Part shown: in pieces, positions 53,353 through 62,426 of the stretch
Layout of the letters: every line of letters begins with the position of its first letter
How positions within the stretch are numbered: the first letter of the stretch is position 1
Assembly (NCBI RefSeq): GCF_003105115.1
Contig: NZ_QETH01000014.1
Coordinates: 1-64,000 of the forward strand
DNA from: Flavobacterium sp. HTF
GTDB lineage: Bacteria > Bacteroidota > Bacteroidia > Flavobacteriales > Flavobacteriaceae
Direction of reading: 5' to 3'
DNA length: 64,000 bases
Notes under the pieces: generated by a model
What the model was told of the DNA's origin: nothing
The model's input: only the letters and a program-made list of their open reading frames with translations
Databases searched by the model: none
Translations under genes and position numbers: made by a program

Positions 53353-53370
53353 GTCCTGTTCTATCCTGTA
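53353..53370 (-). promoter_or_regulatory. Tandem TCCTGT operator upstream of susC
   Basis: GTCCTGTTCTATCCTGTA contains TCCTGT at 53354-53359 and 53364-53369, exactly 10 bp apart, so both copies face the same side of the helix. It begins 3 bp upstream of the candidate -33 box, the usual place for an activator. CTATCCTGTA recurs at 22003-22012 and, inverted, at 53671-53680. Confidence 0.6.
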
Positions 53371-53670
53371 TTAATCGGATAATCACAAAAAAAAACACTT
53401 AAAAAAGTAATATTGATAAAAATAAGGAAGAAAAAATATGTGAAAAATAAAAAAGAAAGAGTTGCTTTGGTTTTTATTAAATTTTAAACCTTTTTTAAAG
53501 GCAAATCTATAAAAAACAAAACAAATCTCCCTTTAGGCTGTTTAGTTTTCAAAATATTTACGTTCGCCCTTTATATCTAATTTATTAGGTTTAGGCTGTT
53601 TTTTATAATTTTCAGTTTAACTGACTAAAAAAACAAGTATTTTTAAAAATAAAATACTTACAAAATATCA

Positions 53671-53686
53671 TACAGGATAGCTGTAT
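53671..53686 (+). promoter_or_regulatory. Inverted TCCTGT-core site
   Basis: TACAGGATAG followed by CTGTAT is the reverse complement of CTATCCTGTA, the core of the operator near 53361. It lies 117 bp from the GH127 stop and about 485 bp upstream of susC, so it may be a distal site or a chance match. Confidence 0.35.
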
Positions 53687-53802
53687 AAATTTACAAATGG
53701 ATTGTTAAAAAAAATTCTTTTAAAAGGTAAATTCTGACCAATGCTAACGGTATTTAAATTTAAAATTCTAAAATAAAACCTTTTAATCAATATTACCTCA
53801 AC

Positions 53803-55827
53803 TTAGTGCGACATCCATACCGTCATTTCTCCCTTTCCTTTATTACCCCACGCAAAATAGGGAACCAATTTCACGGTTAACGATTTTTCACCTTTTAAAG
53901 AAATCGGTTTATAAAGTGTTTTATTCCAGGAATTATCCTGAGTAATAGTAGAACTGGCTTCAATAGTCACAAACTTTCTGTTTTTTAATTCTGTAAAATC
54001 AGTTTTGAAATTAGACTTTAAATCTAAAATCACATCATTTACACTCGTATTTGCAGGAAGCTGATCAGATTCTAAACAATAAACCAAAGGCCCTCTTTTT
54101 ACCGCCACCTGATTTTTAACCTCTTCTACAAGCGGATTTGCCTGCATTATCTCTACCGGCATCGGAAGATTCAATTCGATAACATCTCCTTTTTTCCATT
54201 TTTGATTTACTTTTAAATAAGCACCTGAAATGATTTTATCCGTTATTCTTGAATTATTAACTGAAACTTCTGCATTCTGACTCCATCCCGGAATCCTTAA
54301 AAAGAAATTCTGTAAATCTTTTGGTACTTTTATAACTTTCAGTGTTATTTTTCCATCCCACGGATAATTGGTTTGCTGCTCAATTTCGATTTCTTCTCCA
54401 TTTAAAGATTTTGTTTTCAACTGATTACTTCCGTATAAATTCACATACAAACCTTCTTTTGAAATATTGTAAGCATAATTTCCAACTTCGGCAACGGTTC
54501 TGGTTACGTTTGGTGCACAGCAGTTTGATAACGCGATATAGCCTTCACGTTCATTCCCCCAACGTTGATGAAATGGCAAATCATTTGAAACATTCAGCGG
54601 ATTATTATACAGGAATTTTTCTCCTTCCAGATCCATTCCGGAAAGTACACTATTGTACAATGCCAATTCTACAATATCAGCATATTTGGCATCTCCCGTA
54701 ATCTGTAGCATTCGCCAGTTCCACAAAACATTTCCAATATTGGCACAGGTTTCAGTATGCGCCGTTGCATTTGGTAATTGAAAAGGTCTTCCGTAAGCCT
54801 GATGAATTTTCTGCACTACAGTTGGATCATATGAAGTTCCGTCTGGCGAAACTCCATCATACAGAGAGCCACAAGCACCTGTAATATACATTTTGCGATA
54901 GGTTACATCATCCCAAATCGATTCTAAATTGTCCAGTAATTTCTTTTCTCCTGTTTCGGCATATAAATCGGCAACTCCGGCGTAAAGGTAATTCGCCCTT
55001 ACAGCATGACCCATTGCGGTTGTCTGCTGTCTAAACGGAATTCGATCCTGATTATCATCGGTTCCGTCATTTGTAGTTCCTCTAATATCGATTAGATTAT
55101 TTGCTAATTCTAAGTATTTCGGATTTTTAGTTGTTCGGTACATCTCAACAATGCCCATATAATGTGACGGACAAATTGCATTTCGGGCTAATTCCGGTGA
55201 AGCTTTTTTGTAGAAATCATATAAGAAATCAGCAACTCCTTTTGCAATATTCAAAAAGTTCGTTTTTCCTGTGGCACGATAATGAATGCAGGCTGCAGTC
55301 ATTAAATGTCCCATATTGTATTTTTCAAAACCCAATTGTTTTTTTACTTCTTCAGGACCTAAGGTTCCCCAGCGTTCGTCAATTAAAACCGGGGTATGGA
55401 TATAACCGTCTTTACGCTGAACTTTCGCAAAAAGCGCAATCGCCTTATCCATTTCAGCATCGAGTTTTTTGTCTTTTGTTACGGCATACGTTGCCGCCAT
55501 TCCTTCAAAAATCTTATAGAAATCACCATCATGAAACGAAGGTCCTTTAAAAGCTCCTTTGCTTAAACCTGCTGCAATTTCGAAGTTTTTGTAAGCGTGT
55601 GAAATCTCATCGTTATGATACAAATCCCACATATAAGGCAGTGTGTTTTTGGTTTCTACATCAAATTGTTCTTTCCAGAAACCGTTCGTCCATTTTACAT
55701 CCTGTAAACCTACACTTTGCAGTTTCGAATAAGGGCTTTCTGAATTGGCAACCAAACCTTTGTTTTGTGCCAGTAATCCAGAACTAACAAAAAACAAACT
55801 AAGGGAAACATTTAATAAATTTTTCAT
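53803..55827 (-). CDS. GH127 glycosidase (beta-L-arabinofuranosidase/aceric-acid-hydrolase type)
   Basis: I start at the ATG at 55827 (MKNLLNVSLSLFFVSSGLLAQ, signal peptide); 674 residues, as is usual for GH127. The (alpha/alpha)6 barrel and C-terminal sandwiches are complete. The metal/nucleophile set is present: E359 and C361 in AHTETCANIGN and C436-C437 in SNCCAPNVTRT, matching the Glu/three-Cys site known from HypBA1 of Bifidobacterium longum. GH127 members include beta-L-arabinofuranosidases and, in RG-II loci, an aceric acid hydrolase; RG-II contains both sugars. The gene precedes susC in the run but is separated from it by the 616-bp regulatory region. Confidence 0.92.
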   Translation of the reverse strand: MKNLLNVSLSLFFVSSGLLAQNKGLVANSESPYSKLQSVGLQDVKWTNGFWKEQFDVETKNTLPYMWDLYHNDEISHAYKNFEIAAGLSKGAFKGPSFHDGDFYKIFEGMAATYAVTKDKKLDAEMDKAIALFAKVQRKDGYIHTPVLIDERWGTLGPEEVKKQLGFEKYNMGHLMTAACIHYRATGKTNFLNIAKGVADFLYDFYKKASPELARNAICPSHYMGIVEMYRTTKNPKYLELANNLIDIRGTTNDGTDDNQDRIPFRQQTTAMGHAVRANYLYAGVADLYAETGEKKLLDNLESIWDDVTYRKMYITGACGSLYDGVSPDGTSYDPTVVQKIHQAYGRPFQLPNATAHTETCANIGNVLWNWRMLQITGDAKYADIVELALYNSVLSGMDLEGEKFLYNNPLNVSNDLPFHQRWGNEREGYIALSNCCAPNVTRTVAEVGNYAYNISKEGLYVNLYGSNQLKTKSLNGEEIEIEQQTNYPWDGKITLKVIKVPKDLQNFFLRIPGWSQNAEVSVNNSRITDKIISGAYLKVNQKWKKGDVIELNLPMPVEIMQANPLVEEVKNQVAVKRGPLVYCLESDQLPANTSVNDVILDLKSNFKTDFTELKNRKFVTIEASSTITQDNSWNKTLYKPISLKGEKSLTVKLVPYFAWGNKGKGEMTVWMSH

Positions 55828-55845
55828 TTTATAATGATTTTTTTG

Positions 55846-55947
55846 AACCATATAAGTGATATAAGTTCATTTAAACTAAACTTTCTTGAACTTAAACCAC
55901 ATAAGCATTAAGTCAATCTTATAATTTCTTATATCACTTATATGGTT
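55846..55947. repeat. Dispersed inverted repeat, family 1, copy 4 (perfect 20-bp arms, long loop)
   Basis: Arms AACCATATAAGTGATATAAG (55846-55865) and CTTATATCACTTATATGGTT (55928-55947) are perfectly complementary. Relative to other copies, two central positions differ and both partners change with them. The 62-base loop contains an internal imperfect copy (AACCACATAAGCATTAAG). Confidence 0.9.
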
Positions 55948-55954
55948 TAATAAT

Positions 55955-58414
55955 TTATTTTACGAAGAAATTAATCGTTCTGCTCATTGAATCTCCGTCT
56001 GCATCTTTTACGGCCAGGACGAAAGAAGCAAATCCTTTTTCAATTGCTGTAAACTGAATTTCTTTTCCTTTTAAAACTACTTTTCCATTTTTGAGATCAG
56101 AGAAAGTATATACTGGCTTATTTTCATAACCTTTAAAATAATCTGTTACGTCTAAGACTTTTTTCTCACCTGAATTCACAAAATTATGAGGCTGTGCCAG
56201 CCAGTCTAAATAATTATCCAGTTGCGTAAATCCGTCTTTGTCTGTATCCTGATTGGCATCTGAAAAATCTCCTGCTTTTGAATTTTCGCTTAAACCAAAA
56301 GCTTTTTCCCACCAGTTTGGTAATCCGTCATGATCGGTGTCCCAGTCTGTGGGGCGGTTTTCTGATGCAAAATCCGGCCATCCGCCTGCATCCTGTTCGT
56401 TATCGATCATTCCGCCTAAACCGCTTTTACTTCCTTTGTAGGTGAACGTTCCTTTTAAAGTTTCATCTACAATCCGGTTATCGTGTTTATCAAAAAACGG
56501 CTGGTTTGCCCCAACATCCGAAAGTACATTTTTATAAGCCGCTTTCGCTGATTGCGTTTCTACATACGAAGGAAAAAATGGTTTGTCGACAAATGTTTCA
56601 TACTCTACTTTCTCATTATGACTTATAGTCGATTTTCTTCCTTTTTCCTGAGATTTCTCATCAAAATAACCCGGCATTATATTACCATTAAAATAATAAC
56701 GCTGCATTCCTTTTCCAACACCTTCGTGCTGTGCATTTAACGCCACAAATATTTTAGTAGAAGCTCCCGGTTTGTAAAAATTATTTACAAAATTTACTTC
56801 GTTTGCACCACCGTCTGTAGTTCGCTGTCCCCAGTTGTAAACCACATTATTGGTGATATCCAATCGGCCTGTATAATAACCGTCTCCGTTTAAGCCTCCG
56901 CCAATACTCCAGTTTCTTCCGTAGTTATGGGCCAGTAAATTGTGATGAAAACTTCCGATATCACCACCAATTGTAGCTGCAAATCCGTGCATTTTTCCAA
57001 CCTCATATTTATCATGTCCCGCCACATTTAATGCTTCAGAAATTAAAGTTCTTTGCAACGAAATATGATGCGCACCACGCGAACTAAATGATTCATCAAT
57101 TGTCCAGCTAATCGAGCAATGGTCAATAATACTGTAATCAGCACCCGTTAGTCCCATTCCGTCAAAAGTAGTTCCGCCGCCAATTCTTACTTTTAGGAAT
57201 CGAACCACACCATCGTTTCCTGTTAATCCTATTGGCGCTCTGCTGATTGTGATTCCTTCGCCAGGAGCTGTTTGCCCCACAATAGTAATATAAGGCTGAT
57301 TTGCGACTAATCTCGAAGCCAGTTTTATATTTCCTGAGACATTGAAAACAATTGTTCTTGGTCCTATTTCCTGATTGATAGCATCACGTAAACTTCCCGG
57401 TCCGTCGTCATTTAAATTGGTAACTTCAACCACTTTTCCGCCACGTCCTCCAACAGCATAACGTCCGTAACCTTCTGCTCCCGGAAACGCCAATTGTGCA
57501 GGTTTGAATGACCAGACATTTCCTAAGGTTACTTCTCCATTATTATCTACTTCATCGACTCTCCAGTAATACGTTGTTCCGCTATATAAGTCAGAAACTG
57601 AAAAAGATTTATCCGTCAGTTTTCCTTTAAATTCTTTTGAGTTTTCTGTTGCATTTTCTACGGCATTTTTATCTTCCCCGAAATATAATTTATGAGCTGC
57701 CACATTTTTTACAGCATCCCATTTTAAATTTAAAGTTTTATTGACTTCAACATGTTCGTCCCTGTTTTTTGGTTCCGGAGTACGCGACTGGTTCATTAAG
57801 TTTGGTGTGTCAATTTCAAAACCATTGATTACAATTTGTTTTATTACATCTGGATTTGAAGCCGGATCAATTTCAAAACGAACTATTACATCTTTGCCTT
57901 TTTCGGCATTAAAAATAATATACGCCATCGCAGCATCGATTTTAGCATTGGCTCTCTGGCTCGCATTTACAGTTTCCTGAAGTTTTCCGTTTACATAAAT
58001 TTTGATTGGAGAAAAAGTTTTTCCTGTGATGACATCAAAAGCATTATGAAACGTCAAAAGCGTATGTTTTCCAGCTTTCAGTCCGCTGATTTTCAATTCT
58101 AAATTTTCGGCCGTAACGAGACCGTCACTTCCTAATCTGTTGTAAAACGGAGCGCTCATGCCAACTTTGTACCATTTAGAAGTAAAGTTTCCTTTTAGTT
58201 TAAAAGACACATTATTAAATGATTTTTCGGTTTCTTTTTCTTCGTTAATAACCCACGAATCATAACCTGGATCATGAACTTCTTCAAGTCTTCTTTGAAA
58301 AAAATCAAAGTCTACTTTTACAATTTGTTTGTCAGTATTTTGAACTGATTGTGCCTGTACGTTTGTTGCCAAAAGCATGGTCAAAGCTGCAGCACTTAAT
58401 AATTTCTTTATCAT
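55955..58414 (-). CDS. Multidomain PL1-like pectate lyase with N-terminal binding domain and Fn3
   Basis: An 819-residue protein with a signal peptide (cleavage near VQAQ at 19-22). Residues 30-205 form a galactose-binding-like sandwich (LKISGLKAGKHTLLTFHNAF, IKIYVNGKLQETVNAS). Residues 225-310 are Fn3-like (LNLKWDAVKNVAAHKLYFGED, GTTYYWRVDEVD). The PL1-type beta-helix follows (FPGAEGYGRYAVGGRGGKVVEVTNLNDDGPGSLRDA, IVGQTAPGEGITI, DHCSISWTIDESFSSRGAHHISLQ). TSP3-type loops (DTDHDGLPNWWEKAFGL, DTDKDGFTQLDNYL) and a C-terminal Ig-like sandwich close it. It starts 15 bp after the DUF5703 stop, so the two are co-transcribed. Probably a surface-active endo-lyase. Confidence 0.9.
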   Translation of the reverse strand: MIKKLLSAAALTMLLATNVQAQSVQNTDKQIVKVDFDFFQRRLEEVHDPGYDSWVINEEKETEKSFNNVSFKLKGNFTSKWYKVGMSAPFYNRLGSDGLVTAENLELKISGLKAGKHTLLTFHNAFDVITGKTFSPIKIYVNGKLQETVNASQRANAKIDAAMAYIIFNAEKGKDVIVRFEIDPASNPDVIKQIVINGFEIDTPNLMNQSRTPEPKNRDEHVEVNKTLNLKWDAVKNVAAHKLYFGEDKNAVENATENSKEFKGKLTDKSFSVSDLYSGTTYYWRVDEVDNNGEVTLGNVWSFKPAQLAFPGAEGYGRYAVGGRGGKVVEVTNLNDDGPGSLRDAINQEIGPRTIVFNVSGNIKLASRLVANQPYITIVGQTAPGEGITISRAPIGLTGNDGVVRFLKVRIGGGTTFDGMGLTGADYSIIDHCSISWTIDESFSSRGAHHISLQRTLISEALNVAGHDKYEVGKMHGFAATIGGDIGSFHHNLLAHNYGRNWSIGGGLNGDGYYTGRLDITNNVVYNWGQRTTDGGANEVNFVNNFYKPGASTKIFVALNAQHEGVGKGMQRYYFNGNIMPGYFDEKSQEKGRKSTISHNEKVEYETFVDKPFFPSYVETQSAKAAYKNVLSDVGANQPFFDKHDNRIVDETLKGTFTYKGSKSGLGGMIDNEQDAGGWPDFASENRPTDWDTDHDGLPNWWEKAFGLSENSKAGDFSDANQDTDKDGFTQLDNYLDWLAQPHNFVNSGEKKVLDVTDYFKGYENKPVYTFSDLKNGKVVLKGKEIQFTAIEKGFASFVLAVKDADGDSMSRTINFFVK

Positions 58415-58429
58415 TTTTGTTAGTAATAG

Positions 58430-60763
58430 TTAGTGTATTTTTTTCTTTTCTTCTATTGAAATCCCTAAGAGATTTATAATATCTTTTTCTTTTTCCTTCG
58501 GAATCACTTTAATAATTTTAGTAATTCCGTTTTGAAGTTCGGCTTCTATAATAGTATTGTTTGAGGCATGTAATTTAAAATGAACATTCCAGTTCTTTGG
58601 CCAGGCCGGAAAAAGATAGATTTTGCCATTCGCTTCCTGCAAAAGCATTTCCTGCATACCAATCATTCCGGCACCGCCCCAATTATGATCGGGAACCCAG
58701 TCGAAACCGGGACCCCAAAATGCCGGAAATCGCCTTTCGGAATCACTCATTTTTAACACATTATATTTTGCCGCTTCTTCGGTTAACCCTAATCTTGCTG
58801 CAAAAATATTATCTTGTTTCCAGCCGATATGGCTTCTGAATTTTATAGCGTCCGGATCGTATTTCCATGTATTTAAAGCCGTTTCTAAATCAGGTTTTCC
58901 AATGCCGTAAATTCCCCACGGATAAACCGGATACAATTGTGGCACTTCAGAATTATTGACTCTTTCCCAGGATTTTGCCGGAACTAATACTTTATGATTT
59001 TCAATCTTTCCGAAGTTTAAAGGCGGAATTCTTGATTGAAAATCTATTAAATATGCAGAATCTTCAACTGATAATTGATTTGCAGAAAGACTTAAAAGAT
59101 TGGCTGTAATAACTTGTAAAGCGGCAATAGTGCTATTAGAATTATTAGCCATTTTATAGGTTTCAGCACCTGAACCCGGAAATAAAATTAATTTTCCGTT
59201 TCCGTCCAAAGCCTTTCTGCCTCTTTGTTTGGCCAGATATTGATAGTGTTCATCAAAAAAACGAAGACAGCTTATAATGAATGAATTGTATTTCTGAATA
59301 TCTTCTTCGGCAAATTCTTTCTGTTGTAACATCATTTGGCAAAACTCAAAAACCGTGTCCCATTCATATTCCAGCCAGGCATTATATTCCATTCCCGGAT
59401 CATAATCTGCCGGTCGTTTCCATTCATATTCCGCTGGATTTGGCAATCCGAAATTTTCCAATTGTTCGGTAAATGACGCACCGCCGTGTTTCCAGTAAAC
59501 CTGAGAACGTAATTCGGCATTTTTTTGCAAACTCACATAATAATCCAGCTGTGATTTCATCATATCAAAATCTCCACTTTTTATCATCGGAAAATAAACC
59601 AGTCGCTGGTTTTGAGCGGTCATGGTTCCTCCTCCCCAATTCCTGAAATCGGGTGTAAAATTTAAGTCCGGATTTGTGAAAACCGGATCGACGGTAAAAA
59701 GTCCGCCGTTGAATTTTGTTGGATATTTGCCGTAAGCGTTGCATCCCAACATGTATCGAAACAATTGATAATTTTTTCCGATTTGATACACGGAATCTTT
59801 CTCACTCGATTGATTTTTTTGTGTGAAAATAAAACTGCGGTTCCAGAAATTATTCCACCATTTTATCGTGTTTTTTTCTGCTTGTTTTGAAGTGTTTTTA
59901 TAACCTGAAATTTGACTTTTCAAACCATTTTCCCAGGAAGCTGTTTCTGCAGATTGATTGGTAAATAAATGAATTTGAAGTTCCTGTTTTTTGGATGGTT
60001 TTATACTTGAAATATTAAAACCTTTAAAATCGGTATTCTGATATTTTCCTGGGTAATTTCCGTCTGGTTTTAAATTGTCTCCGGTCATAAATCCGCCAAA
60101 AGTCAAATTGGCTAAAGGATTCAGCATTTGATCTTTAACCGATTCCATTTTTTGTTGTTTTACCGCAACGTCAAAAACGGTTTTTTCTCTGTTTCTGTGA
60201 TAGAATTTTACACCGTTATTTTCAAATGAAACTGAATCTTTATAGGTAATAATTTCTCCCTGAGGTGCCCATTTATAAGAATTGGCATTATTTGCTTTTC
60301 CTTTGGAAGGACGATTGATATGACGCCAGCTTTCATAAGAAGCCGTCATTTTTAAAGCCGTTTTACTTTCTAAATCGAAATGAATTACAGGTTTAAAAAC
60401 ATCGACCCAGAGTTTAATCTTAGTATTATTTTGAGCAATTATGATATAGCCGTCTTTCAAAACCAGTTCCTGATGAAAACCTTCATTATCCTTAAACGGA
60501 TTTGGTGTTAAAGTAACTTTTACCCTTCCTAATTTCAATAATGTATTATGTTCATCAAAAGTCCCGCTTCGCGAAAAATAGAAATATAAGTCTCCTTTTT
60601 CTACCCATGCATTCAACCCAATATCACCCCCGCCCAAAGGCATTGATTCTGAGGAATTGTTGCTTTGTGTTGTCCAGATTTGATTGTAATTCTCAAGCAC
60701 GGGGATTTGCGCTTTAAGGCAAAGCGTGGTGAAGAAAAGTATAAATAGTATATTATTTTTCAT
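58430..60763 (-). CDS. DUF5703-type (alpha/alpha)6-barrel protein, uncharacterised glycosidase-like
   Basis: I start at the ATG at 60763 (MKNNILFILFFTTLCLKAQ, signal peptide); the upstream 20 codons lie in hairpin repeats. It is 777 residues. The N-terminal sandwich (about 25-280) begins IWTTQSNNSSESMPLGGGDIGLNAWVEKGDLYFYFS, the DUF5703 pattern, and resembles the GH95 N-domain. The barrel carries FRYMLGCNAYGKYPTKFNGGLFT, NWGGGTMTAQNQRLVYFPMIKSGDFD, GGASFTEQLENFG, LFPGSGAETYK and DWVPDHNWGGAGMIGMQEMLLQ. Glu/Asp in FTEQ, GAETY and WVPDHN are candidate catalysts. The layout suggests a GH95-like or related exo-glycosidase. No characterised activity is known to me. Confidence 0.72.
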   Translation of the reverse strand: MKNNILFILFFTTLCLKAQIPVLENYNQIWTTQSNNSSESMPLGGGDIGLNAWVEKGDLYFYFSRSGTFDEHNTLLKLGRVKVTLTPNPFKDNEGFHQELVLKDGYIIIAQNNTKIKLWVDVFKPVIHFDLESKTALKMTASYESWRHINRPSKGKANNANSYKWAPQGEIITYKDSVSFENNGVKFYHRNREKTVFDVAVKQQKMESVKDQMLNPLANLTFGGFMTGDNLKPDGNYPGKYQNTDFKGFNISSIKPSKKQELQIHLFTNQSAETASWENGLKSQISGYKNTSKQAEKNTIKWWNNFWNRSFIFTQKNQSSEKDSVYQIGKNYQLFRYMLGCNAYGKYPTKFNGGLFTVDPVFTNPDLNFTPDFRNWGGGTMTAQNQRLVYFPMIKSGDFDMMKSQLDYYVSLQKNAELRSQVYWKHGGASFTEQLENFGLPNPAEYEWKRPADYDPGMEYNAWLEYEWDTVFEFCQMMLQQKEFAEEDIQKYNSFIISCLRFFDEHYQYLAKQRGRKALDGNGKLILFPGSGAETYKMANNSNSTIAALQVITANLLSLSANQLSVEDSAYLIDFQSRIPPLNFGKIENHKVLVPAKSWERVNNSEVPQLYPVYPWGIYGIGKPDLETALNTWKYDPDAIKFRSHIGWKQDNIFAARLGLTEEAAKYNVLKMSDSERRFPAFWGPGFDWVPDHNWGGAGMIGMQEMLLQEANGKIYLFPAWPKNWNVHFKLHASNNTIIEAELQNGITKIIKVIPKEKEKDIINLLGISIEEKKKIH

Positions 60764-60772
60764 AGTTTCCTT

Positions 60773-60977
60773 TCCTTCAAGGTTTTGAAAACCTTGAAGG
60801 ATTTTTTTTAGTCTAGTTGTCATTCTGAGGAACGAAGAATCTTTGCAAGTAACTCCCCAATCAAAATTGCTAATCTTTGTCGATGCTGTAAACGAAGATT
60901 CTTCGTTCCTCAGAATGACAAACTATACGTTAACTCCTAATTCAATTACACCTACACGGTTTTGAAAACCTTGCAGG
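60773..60977. repeat. Cluster of family-5 and family-2 inverted repeats
   Basis: TCCTTCAAGGTTTT and AAAACCTTGAAGGA (60773-60801) form a 14-bp hairpin about 10 bases upstream of the DUF5703 start. Next, 60817-60843 and 60895-60921 are perfectly complementary over 27 bp (family 2, TTGTCATTCTGAGGAACGAA... arm). Then CGGTTTTGAAAACCTTG at 60958-60974 is another family-5 hairpin. Confidence 0.92.
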
Positions 60978-60989
60978 GGCTACCGCAAA

Positions 60990-62414
60990 TTACCATTCAT
61001 CTGTTCGAAAAGAAGAAACCGGCAAACCACCTGCACTAAACAATTCCGCTTTTGCGAAATCCTTCCATAAATAACGAACAGCAACAGGATTCTTTACTTT
61101 ATCAGAAGTCAGAACTACTGATTTTCTTCTTACTATAGTTTTAGCCGGATAAAAAATCTTGTCTTCTCCCGCTATTTCAAAACCTAAAACTTCTTTATCA
61201 TAAGACGTAATTCCGTTTGCCACATCATCAAAAGAAACGGTAACTGAACCGTCTTTTATTTCCATTGATTTATATTTCGGACTTTCAAATTCGAAGCCTT
61301 CAATTCCGTAGGTTTTGGCCAAAGCGTGAAAAGCCAGTCGGTTTCCGCCTTTTTCCTTGTCCATCGGATGAATATTATTCTCTTCACCGATATCCATCAA
61401 AACGGCCATTCCTGAATTTGGAATTTCTTTTGAGGCTTTTAATTGTGCTTCTCTTATATAAGCTGAATTATATTTTTCCAGATAATCTTTTGGATGAAAT
61501 GAAGCGTAATTAAACGGAGCAATCTGTGCGTAATAAAAAGGGAAATCTCCTTGTTTCCATAACGCTCTCCAACTGCTTACCATTTTCTTCATTAAAGCGG
61601 TGTATTCAGAAGCTCTTTCGTAATTGGATTCTCCCTGATACCAGATACAGCCTTTGATTCCGTAACCAATTACGGGCGAAAGCATTCCGTTAAATAAAGT
61701 AGTCGGAACACGATTGGGATCTTTTGCCAATTCTTCTTTGGTAGTGGGGATTTTAGCACTTGCAAAATCTTTCAGCATTTCCTGATTCATCCAGGCTTCC
61801 ATGCTTGAACCTCCGTAGGAAACATGAATTAACCCAACAGGGACATCTAAAACTTCCTGCAAAAGTGAGCCGAAATACCAGGCTGTGGCACTAAAATTTG
61901 AGGTTGATTTTGGCGATGCTTCTTCCCATTTTCCTGCAAAATCCTGCAAAGGTTCTAATACTGTTGCTCTTGGAATCGTAATTAAGCGAATGTTTTTATT
62001 GTTCGATCTTACGATGATTTCGTTTCCGTTTTTAACCGGCTGTCCCTGAAATCCTTTTAAAGGCATTTCCATATTCGATTGTCCGGAACAAAGCCAGACT
62101 TCACCAATCAAAACATTCTTAATTATAAGTTTTTCCGTTCCTTCTGAAACTTCAATCGTAAAGGGACCGCCAAAAGATGGTGTTTGTAATTCTGTTTTCC
62201 ATTTTCCGGAATTGTCTGCTTTTATCTTGTAGGTTTTAGAATTCCAAGAAGTTTTTATCACAACATTGGCGTTCTTCTCCGACCAGCCCCAAATTGGCGC
62301 GTTTGATTTTTGCTGCAACATCATATTGTCCGTAAACAATGCCGGTAATTTAATTTTGGCATTGATTTGAAAGCTCGCTAAAATCGTTAATAATACAATA
62401 ATCGATTTTTTCAT
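60990..62414 (-). CDS. SGNH-family acetylesterase (sialate O-acetylesterase type)
   Basis: I start at the ATG at 62414 (MKKSIIVLLTILASFQINAK, signal peptide); 474 residues. The sialate O-acetylesterase pattern is clear: LPALFTDNMMLQQKSNAPIWGW with an N-terminal sandwich, then block I GEVWLCSGQS113NMEMPL with the nucleophile, VPVGLIHVSYGGSSMEAWM, GCIWYQGESNY and the block V region DIGEENNIHPMDK with the catalytic His. In pectin loci these enzymes remove acetyl groups that block glycosidases; RG-I backbones and RG-II side chains are acetylated. The specificity here is not proven. Likely periplasmic. Confidence 0.9.
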   Translation of the reverse strand: MKKSIIVLLTILASFQINAKIKLPALFTDNMMLQQKSNAPIWGWSEKNANVVIKTSWNSKTYKIKADNSGKWKTELQTPSFGGPFTIEVSEGTEKLIIKNVLIGEVWLCSGQSNMEMPLKGFQGQPVKNGNEIIVRSNNKNIRLITIPRATVLEPLQDFAGKWEEASPKSTSNFSATAWYFGSLLQEVLDVPVGLIHVSYGGSSMEAWMNQEMLKDFASAKIPTTKEELAKDPNRVPTTLFNGMLSPVIGYGIKGCIWYQGESNYERASEYTALMKKMVSSWRALWKQGDFPFYYAQIAPFNYASFHPKDYLEKYNSAYIREAQLKASKEIPNSGMAVLMDIGEENNIHPMDKEKGGNRLAFHALAKTYGIEGFEFESPKYKSMEIKDGSVTVSFDDVANGITSYDKEVLGFEIAGEDKIFYPAKTIVRRKSVVLTSDKVKNPVAVRYLWKDFAKAELFSAGGLPVSSFRTDEW

Positions 62415-62426
62415 TTCTATATATTT

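Larger units (their letters stand above)
53187..53802. promoter_or_regulatory. 616-bp regulatory region upstream of susC
   Basis: The longest gene-free stretch of the PUL, very AT-rich and without a supported ORF. A minus-strand -7 match (TATTTTTG; CAAAAATA on the plus strand at 53324-53331) and TTG 16 bases upstream (CAA at 53348-53350) form a candidate susC promoter. That gives a leader of about 130 bases. It holds the TCCTGT sites listed separately. Confidence 0.6.
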
